Shown here piece by piece: positions 36,835 through 44,677 of a DNA stretch of 64,000 bases; the first letter of the stretch is position 1; the number at the start of each line of letters is the position of its first letter. A program made the position numbers and the translations under genes. The notes under the pieces are model-generated. The model was not told the origin of the DNA. It ran no database searches and saw nothing but the letters and a program-made list of their open reading frames with translations. Source of the DNA: Vogesella margarita (lineage in GTDB: Bacteria; Pseudomonadota; Gammaproteobacteria; Burkholderiales; Chromobacteriaceae); assembly GCF_028548475.1 (NCBI RefSeq), contig NZ_JAQQLE010000001.1, forward strand, positions 1-64,000. Reading direction: 5' to 3'.

Positions 36835-36861
36835 TAAAAAAAGCCCGCCGGGGAGGCGGGC
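36835..36861 (-). terminator. Terminator of the outer-membrane barrel gene
   Basis: On the minus strand GCCCGCC (36861-36855) pairs with GGCGGGC (36849-36843) across a 5-nt loop, followed by seven T's. It lies 36 nt after the barrel gene. Confidence 0.88.
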
Positions 36862-36896
36862 AAATGCACACGAGGATGTTACTGAACAGCAGGAAA

Positions 36897-37487
36897 TCAG
36901 AAGCGGTAACCCAGACCGACCTTCAGCGCGCCGACCGGCGCGGTATCGGTGATGTCCTTGTGACCGATGTTGCCGATGCCTTCGTACTCGACACGGGCGG
37001 ACAGGTTCTTGTCGAAGTTGTAGGCGGCGCCTACACCCAGGCCCATGCCGAAGCTGCTGTCCTTGCTGCTGGCCAGCGCGGGCGAGGCACTGTTGAACTT
37101 GCTGCGGATGTGGTTGGCGGACACCTTGCCGTAGACTTCAAGCTGCTGGTTTACCGGGATGATGCCAAGTGCAGCGACACGAAAAGTGTCGTAGTCCAGG
37201 CTGCCGGCACCGTTCAGCGCCGTGGCGTCGCCGTGGCGCAGATAGCTGCCCTCGACCGCGAAGTTGTCGTTGATGCGCTGGCCGACACCGATCTCGACCA
37301 TGCCGGAGGTGGCATCGTCGTCGTTGACCTTGCGGTCGCCGACGCCGGCGCGGTTGGCGGCGCCGTCTTTCAGTGTCCACTGGTTGGCGGAGATGCCGAC
37401 ATTACCGAACACGTAGTTGCCGGTTTCTGCGGCGAAGGCGGTACTGGCGACAGCGGCAAACAGGGTAGCGACAAGCAGTTTCTTCAT
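36897..37487 (-). CDS. Small outer-membrane beta-barrel protein (OmpW/Omp-like)
   Basis: A 196-residue exported protein. The signal peptide MKKLLVATLFAAVASTAFA ends at an AXA site. The mature part shows alternating hydrophobic strands with glycine turns and ends GALKVGLGYRF, the terminal aromatic typical of BamA-recognised porins. ASLGIGY-like segments (FGMGLGVGAAYNFDKNLSARVEYEG) resemble the OmpA/opacity-protein eight-stranded barrels. GGAG sits 6 nt before the ATG at 37487. It has its own terminator and stands next to a two-component system, which may control it. Confidence 0.82.
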   Translation of the reverse strand: MKKLLVATLFAAVASTAFAAETGNYVFGNVGISANQWTLKDGAANRAGVGDRKVNDDDATSGMVEIGVGQRINDNFAVEGSYLRHGDATALNGAGSLDYDTFRVAALGIIPVNQQLEVYGKVSANHIRSKFNSASPALASSKDSSFGMGLGVGAAYNFDKNLSARVEYEGIGNIGHKDITDTAPVGALKVGLGYRF

Positions 37488-37593
37488 GATGGACTCCGTT
37501 TCACGGTGAGTGAGGTTGATGAGTCCATTCTGCGTGCCGCCGCCGCGCAACACTATGGCGCTTGCGTACGCCGACTGTGTGGTTGCCGTGCGT

Positions 37594-38916
37594 TTATGTG
37601 ACGCTTTGTGACGGCGCCGGCTGCAGCGGCAGCGTCAGCCCGAAGCGGGCGCCGCCTTGCGGCGACTGGGTGATCCACGCCTTGCCACCGTGGTGGTGGG
37701 CGATCAGGCGCACGAAGGACAGGCCGAGACCGTAGCCGCCACTGGCGCGGTCGCGCGAGCGGTCGAGGCGCTGGAACGGGTCGAAGATGCGCTCGCGCTC
37801 CTTTTCCGGGATGCCCGGCCCGTCGTCGTCGACGGTGACGATCAGCTGGTCGTGCTCGACCGCCACCGTCATGGCCACCTGCTGGCGCGCGTACTTGAAG
37901 GCGTTCAGCAGCAGGTTGCGGGTGGCGACGTAGACCAGGCGGCGGTCGACGGTGGCCTCGCCGCGTGCGCAGTCCAGCGTCAGCTGCAGCAAGGTTGGCC
38001 GCAACGGTTGCACCAGCTCGATCAGGTCCTCGAACCACTCTTCCAGGTCGATGGTGTCGTACTCCAGCGGCACCTCGCCGCGGTCGAGCTTGGCGTAGCT
38101 GAGGCTGACGTTGATCAGCTCGTCCAGCTCCTGCATGTCGCGCTCCATGCCGTCGCGGTAGCCACGGCGTTCGTCATCGGATTCCGCCTCGTCCATCATG
38201 GTCAGGCCGAAGCGCAGGCGCGCCACCGGCGTGCGCAGCTCGTGGGCGATCGCGTGTGCCAGCGCCTGCCGCGTCTCCATCTGCGTTTCCAGTTTTTCCG
38301 CCATGCTGTTGAGCTGGCGTTGCAGCGGCGAGAACAACGGGCTGCGCGCCGCCGGCGCCCGCGCGCCGAGGTCGCCCTCCGCCAGCCGCAGCGAGGTGTC
38401 GCGCAGCGCGGCCAGGTCGTGCCAGTGCGGGCGCAGGTTGAGGTAGATCAGCAGCGCCAGCGGCACGCCGAAGAAGACAAACCACAGCACGAACAGGCCC
38501 AGCTCGCTGTGCAGCCAGCCGCCGCCGCCGTCCTGGTTGTCCAGCGGGCCGATCACCAGCAGCTGGCTGGTGCCGGGCAGCGGCGCGTACAGGTTCTGCT
38601 GGCTGCTGTCGAGCCAGCTCTGGCCGCTGGCCAGCCGCGCGCGCGCCTCTTCACCGAGCGTGGCCGGCGCTTGTTTAAGCAGCGCCAGCGGATAGGCGAA
38701 CAGCGGCTGCAGTTCGCGCAGGCTGGCGTCGCGCTGCGCCGGTGGCTGGCGCAGCAGCTCGCGCTGGATCAGGCGCACGGTGCCGTCCATCTGCTTTTGC
38801 AGCCGTTCGCGCTCGCCGTTGGCGGATAGCACGATCAGCAGCAGCACGAAGCCGAGCAGCAGCACGAACTGCAGCAGCATGGTCTGCGCGAAGTAGCGCG
38901 CGAACATGCGCGCCAT
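37594..38916 (-). CDS. rstB: RstB-like sensor histidine kinase
   Basis: A 440-residue membrane kinase: helix 1 (about 12-32), a periplasmic domain, helix 2 (about 150-172), HAMP, and HisKA with the phospho-accepting His in IAHELRTPVARLRFG near residue 232. The ATPase boxes are N (LLLNAFKYARQ near 335), D/F (DDDGPGIPEKERERIFDPFQR near 365) and G (GGYGLGLSFV near 393). The gene starts 14 nt after the response regulator stop. Similarity to E. coli RstB rests mainly on the partner and layout. An exact 13-mer copy lies antisense in it. Confidence 0.85.
   Translation of the reverse strand: MARMFARYFAQTMLLQFVLLLGFVLLLIVLSANGERERLQKQMDGTVRLIQRELLRQPPAQRDASLRELQPLFAYPLALLKQAPATLGEEARARLASGQSWLDSSQQNLYAPLPGTSQLLVIGPLDNQDGGGGWLHSELGLFVLWFVFFGVPLALLIYLNLRPHWHDLAALRDTSLRLAEGDLGARAPAARSPLFSPLQRQLNSMAEKLETQMETRQALAHAIAHELRTPVARLRFGLTMMDEAESDDERRGYRDGMERDMQELDELINVSLSYAKLDRGEVPLEYDTIDLEEWFEDLIELVQPLRPTLLQLTLDCARGEATVDRRLVYVATRNLLLNAFKYARQQVAMTVAVEHDQLIVTVDDDGPGIPEKERERIFDPFQRLDRSRDRASGGYGLGLSFVRLIAHHHGGKAWITQSPQGGARFGLTLPLQPAPSQSVT
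37991..38003 (+). repeat. Dispersed 13-mer AAGGTTGGCCGCA (exact, in rstB-like gene)
   Basis: Exact copy, antisense to the kinase gene; in the gene it is part of LRPTL. Confidence 0.95.
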
Positions 38917-38930
38917 GCCCAGCGGCGCTC

Positions 38931-39632
38931 TCACTCCCAGTCGCTCCGCGAGAACAGGTAGCCCTTGCCGCGCACGGTCTTGATGCGGGTTGGCGTTTCC
39001 GGGTTGTCGTCCAGCTTCTTGCGCAGGCGCGAGATGCGGGCGTCGATGGAGCGGTCCAGGCCGTCGAAGCCGATGCCGCGCAGCTGGTTCATGATGTCGT
39101 CGCGCGACAGGATTTCGCCGGCATGGCTGGCCAGCAACCACAGCAGGTCGAATTCGGCGGTGGTCAGCTCCAGCGACTGCGCGCCAAGCACCGCCTCGCG
39201 CGTGCTCTGGCAGATGCTGAAGCTGCCGAAGCCGAGCCTGTCCTGGTCGCCGCTGTCGTCGCCGCCGTTGTCGCTGCGACGCAGCAGCGCGCGGATGCGC
39301 GCCAGCAGGCGACGCGGCTCCACCGGCTTGGCCAGGTAGTCGTCGGCGCCCAGTTCCAGGCCGAGGATCTCGTCGATCTCCTCGTCGCGGGCGGTCATCA
39401 TCAGGATGCGTCCCGGATAGCGGTGGCGCACCGCGCGGCAGACTTCGAAGCCGTCCTTGCCCGGCAGCATCACGTCCAGGATCACCAGGTCGGGCATGAT
39501 CTCGATGATGCGTTCGGCCGCACCGTCGCCGTGGGCATGGTGCTGGATGTCGTAGCCGTTCTTGCGCAGGTAGCTGCTGACGAGGTCGGCCAGGCGCTGA
39601 TCGTCCTCGATCAGCAACAGACGTGGGTTCAT
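38931..39632 (-). CDS. rstA: RstA-like OmpR-family response regulator
   Basis: A 233-residue response regulator. The receiver domain has the acidic pair in LLIEDDQRL, the phospho-acceptor Asp in LVILDVMLPGKDG near residue 51, and the conserved Lys in DYLAKPVEP near 100. The C-terminal OmpR-type winged helix ends SIDARISRLRKKLDDNP and IKTVRGKGYLFS, closely like RstA. AAAGGAT precedes the ATG at 39632. It is cotranscribed with the kinase and may control the adjacent outer-membrane barrel. Confidence 0.9.
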   Translation of the reverse strand: MNPRLLLIEDDQRLADLVSSYLRKNGYDIQHHAHGDGAAERIIEIMPDLVILDVMLPGKDGFEVCRAVRHRYPGRILMMTARDEEIDEILGLELGADDYLAKPVEPRRLLARIRALLRRSDNGGDDSGDQDRLGFGSFSICQSTREAVLGAQSLELTTAEFDLLWLLASHAGEILSRDDIMNQLRGIGFDGLDRSIDARISRLRKKLDDNPETPTRIKTVRGKGYLFSRSDWE

Positions 39633-39688
39633 GGCAGATCCTTTGGGGGTGACTGGCCGGTTATACCGCAATTCCGCCGGCAGGCAAA

Positions 39689-39711
39689 ACAGCCCGCGGC
39701 GGGCGGGCTGT
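39689..39711 (-). terminator. Terminator after thrB
   Basis: On the minus strand ACAGCCCGC pairs with GCGGGCTGT around a short loop, followed by TTT. It lies 30 nt past the thrB stop and upstream of the rstA start. Confidence 0.7.
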
Positions 39712-39740
39712 GCGGTGGCGGCTGGCGGGCGGGATGCGCG

Positions 39741-40679
39741 TTACAGCCAGAAGTCCTGGCGTGCGCGGTGCGCTTCCAGCAGGCGCTGGAACACGCCGGG
39801 GTCCTTGGTGTAGGTCATCTCGCCGCTGGCCGGACGGTAGAAGTCGAGCAGGCGCGACACCCAGAAGCGCAGCGCCGCGGCGCGCAGCATCACCGGCCAC
39901 GCCTTGCGCTCCTCCTCGGTCAGCGGCCGGATGCTCTGGTAGCCGGCGATGATGGCGCGCGCCAGCTCGGCGTCGATGTCGCCCTGCACATCGCGCGCCC
40001 AGTCGTTGAGCGCGATGGCGAGGTCGTACAGCAGGATGTCGTTGCAGGCGTAGTAGAAGTCGATGAAGCCGGCGATGCGGTCGCCGTCCATCAGCACGTT
40101 ATCCTTGAACAGGTCGGCGTGGATCACCCCCTGCGGAAGGAAGTCGAAGCGGTGACTGTCCTGGAACGCGATCTCGCTGCGCAGGCTGGCGGCATCGGCG
40201 GCCGGCAGCTGCGGGTACAGCGCGGCGGCGGTGCGGCTCCACCACTCCGGGCCGCGCGGGTTGCGCATGCGGCGCGGGAAGGTGCTGCTGGCCTTGTGCA
40301 TCTGCGCCAGCATCTCGCCGACGGCGTAGCACTGCGCGGCGTTCGGCGCTGCCACGTCGTGGCCGTCCAGACAGCTGACCAGGCAGGCCGGCTTGCCGGC
40401 CAGCAGCGAGGCGAAGTGGTCGTTGTGGTCGGCAATCGGCGCCGGGCAGGCGACGCCGTGGCGCGCCAGATGGCTTTTCAACTCCAGGAAGTAGGGCAGC
40501 TCGTCCAGCTGCAGCACCTCGAACAGCGTCAGCACATAGCGGCCATGGGTGGTGGTGACAAAGTAGTTGGTATTGGTGATTCCGGCCGCAATGCCTTTCA
40601 GCTCGACCAGCTCGCCCAGCGCATAGCGCTGCAGCCACTGTGCCAGCTCTGCGGTCGAGACCGAGGTATAAACCGACAT
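39741..40679 (-). CDS. thrB: Homoserine kinase (ThrB2, APH fold)
   Basis: A 312-residue kinase of the aminoglycoside-phosphotransferase fold, the form of homoserine kinase found in many beta- and alphaproteobacteria. Markers are ITNTNYFVTTTHGRYVLTLFE near residue 34, the catalytic loop GVIHADLFKDNVL near 185, and GFIDFYYACNDILLYDLAIALND near 205. It phosphorylates homoserine for threonine synthesis. A DUF2782 gene precedes it by 9 nt, a common pairing in betaproteobacteria. Confidence 0.93.
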   Translation of the reverse strand: MSVYTSVSTAELAQWLQRYALGELVELKGIAAGITNTNYFVTTTHGRYVLTLFEVLQLDELPYFLELKSHLARHGVACPAPIADHNDHFASLLAGKPACLVSCLDGHDVAAPNAAQCYAVGEMLAQMHKASSTFPRRMRNPRGPEWWSRTAAALYPQLPAADAASLRSEIAFQDSHRFDFLPQGVIHADLFKDNVLMDGDRIAGFIDFYYACNDILLYDLAIALNDWARDVQGDIDAELARAIIAGYQSIRPLTEEERKAWPVMLRAAALRFWVSRLLDFYRPASGEMTYTKDPGVFQRLLEAHRARQDFWL

Positions 40680-40688
40680 GCCCGCTCC

Positions 40689-41000
40689 TCAGAAGGTCAG
40701 CAGGACCCACTGCGGCACCACCAGGCGCTGCGACGGGTCGATGCGTTTCATCTGGCCGTTACCCTCGTCGTCACGCAGGTAGTACGGTGGCGCATTCTTT
40801 GGCGTCACTTTCATCAGGTAGAGGCGGCCGTTGAGACGGTATTCCTCGATGCTGTTGTCGCCGTCCTGGATGATGCGGACTTCCGGCTCTGCCATGGCAT
40901 CGGCGGCAATGGTCGGCGGTGGCGGCAGCACCGCGGCGGGGGTATCGGCCAGCGCCGGCAGGGCGATGGCGGCCAGCACGGCCAGAATCAGGCGGGACAT
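40689..41000 (-). CDS. DUF2782 family exported protein
   Basis: A 103-residue protein. A signal peptide (MSRLILAVLAAIALPALA) is followed by a proline-rich linker and the DUF2782 core: VRIIQDGDNSIEEYRLNGRLYLMKVTP near residue 41 and PPYYLRDDEGNG near 72. The function is unknown; a periplasmic location is inferred from the signal. It is upstream of thrB on the same strand, as in relatives, and downstream of the LOG-family gene. Confidence 0.87.
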   Translation of the reverse strand: MSRLILAVLAAIALPALADTPAAVLPPPPTIAADAMAEPEVRIIQDGDNSIEEYRLNGRLYLMKVTPKNAPPYYLRDDEGNGQMKRIDPSQRLVVPQWVLLTF

Positions 41001-41049
41001 GGGGTTTCCTTGGTTGTCGGCGCTGCCAGGCAGCGCCGGTCGGCAAATA

Positions 41050-41778
41050 TTACAGATTGAGCAGCTGTTCGCGTTCTTCCGGCAGGGCCTCGAAGCCGCG
41101 GGTTTCGTAAAAGGTGAAGATGGTTTCCACGATCTGCTGCGGATCGTCGATCAGCTGCAGCAGGTCTAGGTCTTCGGCGTTGATCAGGCCGTCGCCGATC
41201 AGGCGCTGGCGCACCCAGTCGAGCAGACCGCTCCAGAATTCGGCGCCGCACAGGATGATGGGCATCTTGCGCGTCTTGCCGGTCTGGATCAGCGTCAGCG
41301 CCTCGAACATTTCGTCCAGTGTACCAAAGCCGCCGGGCATCACCACATAGGCCAGCGCATGTTTGACGAACATCACCTTGCGGCTGAAGAAGTGGTCGAA
41401 CTTCAGGCTCAGGTCCTGGTACTCGTTCGGGCGCTGTTCGTGCGGCAGCACGATGTTGAGGCCGACCGACGGGCTGTTGCCGTAATAGGCGCCCTTGTTG
41501 GCCGCCTCCATGATGCCGGGGCCGCCGCCGGAGATCACCGCGAAGCCGGCATCGGATAACAGGCGGGCAATGTCCTCGGCCAGCTTATAATAGCGATGAT
41601 CGCGCGGCGTCCGTGCGCTGCCAAAAATACTTACAGCTGGACTGATCTGTTGCAGTTCTTCTGCCGATTCAACAAATTCCGACAGAATTTTCATCACATG
41701 CCAGGCTTCGCGCGAGCGGAAACGCTGCATCATCGCGTAGCGGTCGCTGGTTTGCGGTAATTTATCGGACAAGCTCAT
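41050..41778 (-). CDS. LOG-family nucleotide phosphoribohydrolase
   Basis: A 242-residue Rossmann-fold protein of the LOG (formerly 'lysine decarboxylase') family, TIGR00730-like. The diagnostic pair of motifs is SGGGPGIMEAANKGA near residue 82 and PGGFGTLDEMFE near 152. Family members cleave nucleoside monophosphates such as cytokinin ribotides or purine/pyrimidine 5'-nucleotides; the substrate here is open. Its start is only 16 nt from that of polA on the other strand. Confidence 0.9.
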   Translation of the reverse strand: MSLSDKLPQTSDRYAMMQRFRSREAWHVMKILSEFVESAEELQQISPAVSIFGSARTPRDHRYYKLAEDIARLLSDAGFAVISGGGPGIMEAANKGAYYGNSPSVGLNIVLPHEQRPNEYQDLSLKFDHFFSRKVMFVKHALAYVVMPGGFGTLDEMFEALTLIQTGKTRKMPIILCGAEFWSGLLDWVRQRLIGDGLINAEDLDLLQLIDDPQQIVETIFTFYETRGFEALPEEREQLLNL

Positions 41779-41794
41779 ATCTGCCCCTTTTCTT

Positions 41795-44593
41795 ATGAAA
41801 ACCTTGTTATTGATTGACGGCTCTTCTTATTTGTACCGGGCCTTCCATGCGATGCCCGACTTGCGCTCGCCCACCGGCGATCCGACCGGTGCCATCTACG
41901 GCATGGTCAACATGCTGCGCCGGCTGGAAAAGGAAGTGCAGTTCGATTATAGCGCCTGCATTTTCGATGCTAAAGGTAAGACTTTCCGCGACGAGCTGTA
42001 CCCGGAGTACAAGGCCAACCGGCCGTCGATGCCCACCGACCTCGCCGCGCAGGTCGTCACCGTGTACGAGGTGGTGCGCGCCAGCGGCTGGCCGCTGCTG
42101 ATGGTGGACGGCGTCGAGGCCGACGACGTGATCGGCACCCTGGCCCGCAGCGCCGAGGCTGCCGGCATGCGGGTGATCGTGTCTACCGGCGACAAGGACA
42201 TGGCTCAGCTGGTGACGCCGGCGGTGTCGCTGGTCAACACCATGACCAACGAAAACCTGGACGAGGCCGGGGTGCAGGAGAAGTTCGGCGTGCCACCGCA
42301 CCTGATCATCGACTACCTGACGCTGATCGGCGACAAGGTCGACAACGTGCCCGGCGTCGACAAGTGCGGCCCGAAGACGGCGCTGAAGTGGCTGCAGGAG
42401 TACGGCACGCTGGAGGGAGTGATCGCCCATGCGGCCAACGTTGGCGGCAAGGTCGGCGACAACCTGCGTGCGGCGCTGGACTGGCTGCCGCGCGGGCGCG
42501 AGCTGATCACCATCAAGTGCGACGTGCCGCTGCAGGCCGAGCTGCCACAGGGCATGGACAGCCTGCTGCACGGCAGCAAGGACAAGGCGCGGCTGGCGGA
42601 ACTGTTCGCCGCCTGCGGCTTCCGCACCTTCCTGCGCGAAGTCAGCGAGACGGTGGCCGACTCCGTCACCAGCAGCCCCGCCGTGCCACGGGCGCAGCCG
42701 GCGCTGCATACCAGCGGCGACCTGTTCGGTGACGACAGCGAGGCGGCAGCGGAGACGGTGCCGGCGGCGCCGTCGCCCGCCGCCATTGCGCGCCACTACG
42801 ACACCATTCTCACCGACGCGCAGCTGGACGACTGGCTGCAAAGGTTGGCCGCGGCCGAGGTAGTGTCGCTGGACACCGAGACCACCAGCCTCGACCAGAT
42901 GCAGGCGCAGCTGGTCGGTATCAGCTTCTCGGTGGCGGCGGGGCAGGCGGCTTACCTGCCGCTGGCGCACCGCGGCCCGGACGCGCCGCAGCAGCTGGAT
43001 TTCGACGCCACGCTGGCGCGACTGAAGCCGTGGCTGGAAGACGCCGCCAGTAAAAAGCTGGGGCAGAACCTGAAGTACGACCGCCACGTGTTTGCCAACC
43101 ACGGCATCACCCTGCGCGGCGTCATTGACGATACGCTGCTGGCCTCCTATGTGATCGAGAGCCACGAACGCCACGGCATGGACGATCTGGCGCGCCGCCA
43201 CCTGAACGAAACCACGGTCAGCTACGAGGACATCTGCGGCAAGGGCGCCAAGCAGATCGGCTTTGCCGAGGTGGCGGTGGACGTGGCGGCCAACTATGCG
43301 GCCGAGGACGCCGACATCACCCTGCGCCTGGCGCAGCACTTCGCCCCACTACTGAGCGGCAAGCTGGCCGAGGTCTATCGCGACATCGAGCTGCCGGTGG
43401 CGGAGGTGCTGTTCAAGATGGAGCGCAACGGCGTGCTGATCGACCGCGACAGGTTGGCGGCGCAAAGCCACGCGCTTGGCAGCGAGATGCTGCAACTGGA
43501 GCAGCAGGCCTACGCGCTGGCCGGTCAGCCGTTCAACCTCAATTCGCCGAAGCAGCTGCAGGAAATCCTGTTCGGCAAGCTCGGCATCCCGACCAAGGGC
43601 GTGCGCAAGACGCCGTCTGGCGGCTTTTCCACCGACGAGGAAGTACTGGAAAAACTGGCACTGGATCACCCGCTGCCGAAGCTGATCCTGCAGTACCGTG
43701 GCCTCGCCAAGCTGAAGTCGACCTATACCGACAAGCTGCCGACGCTGATTAATCCACAGACCGGCCGCGTGCACACTACTTATGCACAGGCGGTGGCGAT
43801 TACCGGCCGTCTGGCCAGCTCCGACCCCAATCTGCAGAACATCCCGGTGCGCACCGCCGAGGGCCGCCGCGTGCGCGAGGCCTTCATCGCCGCGCCCGGC
43901 CACGTGATCGTTTCCGCCGACTACTCGCAGATCGAGCTGCGCATCATGGCGCATCTGTCCGGCGACGCCGGCATGCTGGCGGCGTTCGCCAGCGGCGAGG
44001 ACATCCACAAGGCCACCGCCGCCGAGGTGTTCAGCACGCCGCTGGCGGAGGTCAGCACCGAGCAGCGTCGCGCCGCCAAGGCCATCAACTTCGGCCTGAT
44101 CTACGGCATGGGCGAATTCGGCCTCGCCTCGCAGCTGGACATCAGCCGCGACGCCGCCAAGCTGTACATCGACAGCTACTTCCGCAAGTACCCGGGCGTC
44201 GCCGAGTACATGCAGCAGACGCGCGATGCGGCGCGCGAGCAGGGCTACGTCGAGACCGTGTTCGGCCGCCGCCTGTACCTGCCGGAGATCCGCGCCGCCA
44301 ACCAGGCGCGTCGCGCCGGCGCCGAGCGCGCGGCGATCAACGCGCCGATGCAGGGCACCGCCGCCGACCTGATCAAGCTGGCGATGATCGCGGTGCAGGG
44401 CTGGCTGGAGGCGGAGCGATTGCAGAGCAAGCTGATCATGCAGGTGCACGATGAACTGGTGCTGGAAGTGGCAGACAGCGAACTGGCGCGGGTGCGGGAA
44501 AAACTGCCGCAGCTGATGGCGGGCGTCGCCGCGCTGAAGGTGCCGCTGCTGGCGGAGGTCGGTGTCGGCAACAGCTGGGAGAGTGCACACTAA
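41795..44593 (+). CDS. polA: DNA polymerase I
   Basis: A 932-residue three-domain polymerase. The 5' nuclease domain (about 1-290) has IDGSSYLYRAFHAMPDLRSP and DGVEADDVIG. The 3'-5' exonuclease (about 350-530) keeps the acidic LDTETTSLD, so proofreading is likely intact. The polymerase domain (about 530-932) has SADYSQIELRIMAHLSGD, RRAAKAINFGLIYGMG and VHDELVLEV. It repairs gaps and removes RNA primers. A 12-of-13 copy of the dispersed motif (42841-42853) lies in the linker before the exonuclease. A 20-bp-stem terminator follows. Confidence 0.97.
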   Translation: MKTLLLIDGSSYLYRAFHAMPDLRSPTGDPTGAIYGMVNMLRRLEKEVQFDYSACIFDAKGKTFRDELYPEYKANRPSMPTDLAAQVVTVYEVVRASGWPLLMVDGVEADDVIGTLARSAEAAGMRVIVSTGDKDMAQLVTPAVSLVNTMTNENLDEAGVQEKFGVPPHLIIDYLTLIGDKVDNVPGVDKCGPKTALKWLQEYGTLEGVIAHAANVGGKVGDNLRAALDWLPRGRELITIKCDVPLQAELPQGMDSLLHGSKDKARLAELFAACGFRTFLREVSETVADSVTSSPAVPRAQPALHTSGDLFGDDSEAAAETVPAAPSPAAIARHYDTILTDAQLDDWLQRLAAAEVVSLDTETTSLDQMQAQLVGISFSVAAGQAAYLPLAHRGPDAPQQLDFDATLARLKPWLEDAASKKLGQNLKYDRHVFANHGITLRGVIDDTLLASYVIESHERHGMDDLARRHLNETTVSYEDICGKGAKQIGFAEVAVDVAANYAAEDADITLRLAQHFAPLLSGKLAEVYRDIELPVAEVLFKMERNGVLIDRDRLAAQSHALGSEMLQLEQQAYALAGQPFNLNSPKQLQEILFGKLGIPTKGVRKTPSGGFSTDEEVLEKLALDHPLPKLILQYRGLAKLKSTYTDKLPTLINPQTGRVHTTYAQAVAITGRLASSDPNLQNIPVRTAEGRRVREAFIAAPGHVIVSADYSQIELRIMAHLSGDAGMLAAFASGEDIHKATAAEVFSTPLAEVSTEQRRAAKAINFGLIYGMGEFGLASQLDISRDAAKLYIDSYFRKYPGVAEYMQQTRDAAREQGYVETVFGRRLYLPEIRAANQARRAGAERAAINAPMQGTAADLIKLAMIAVQGWLEAERLQSKLIMQVHDELVLEVADSELARVREKLPQLMAGVAALKVPLLAEVGVGNSWESAH

Positions 44594-44619
44594 GGGCACA
44601 CATCTTCACCGTAATGACG

Positions 44620-44661
44620 AAAGGTTGGCCGCAACAGCGTGCGCTGTTGCGGCCAACCTTT
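44620..44661. terminator. Terminator built from an inverted pair of the dispersed 13-mer
   Basis: AAGGTTGGCCGCA (44621-44633) and its reverse complement (44648-44660) are the outer parts of a perfect 20-bp stem (44620-44639 with 44642-44661) with a 2-nt loop, followed by T's to 44664 on the plus strand. It separates the convergent polA and diguanylate cyclase genes and should stop transcription from polA. Confidence 0.93.
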
Positions 44662-44677
44662 TTTGTCGTAACGGCGC

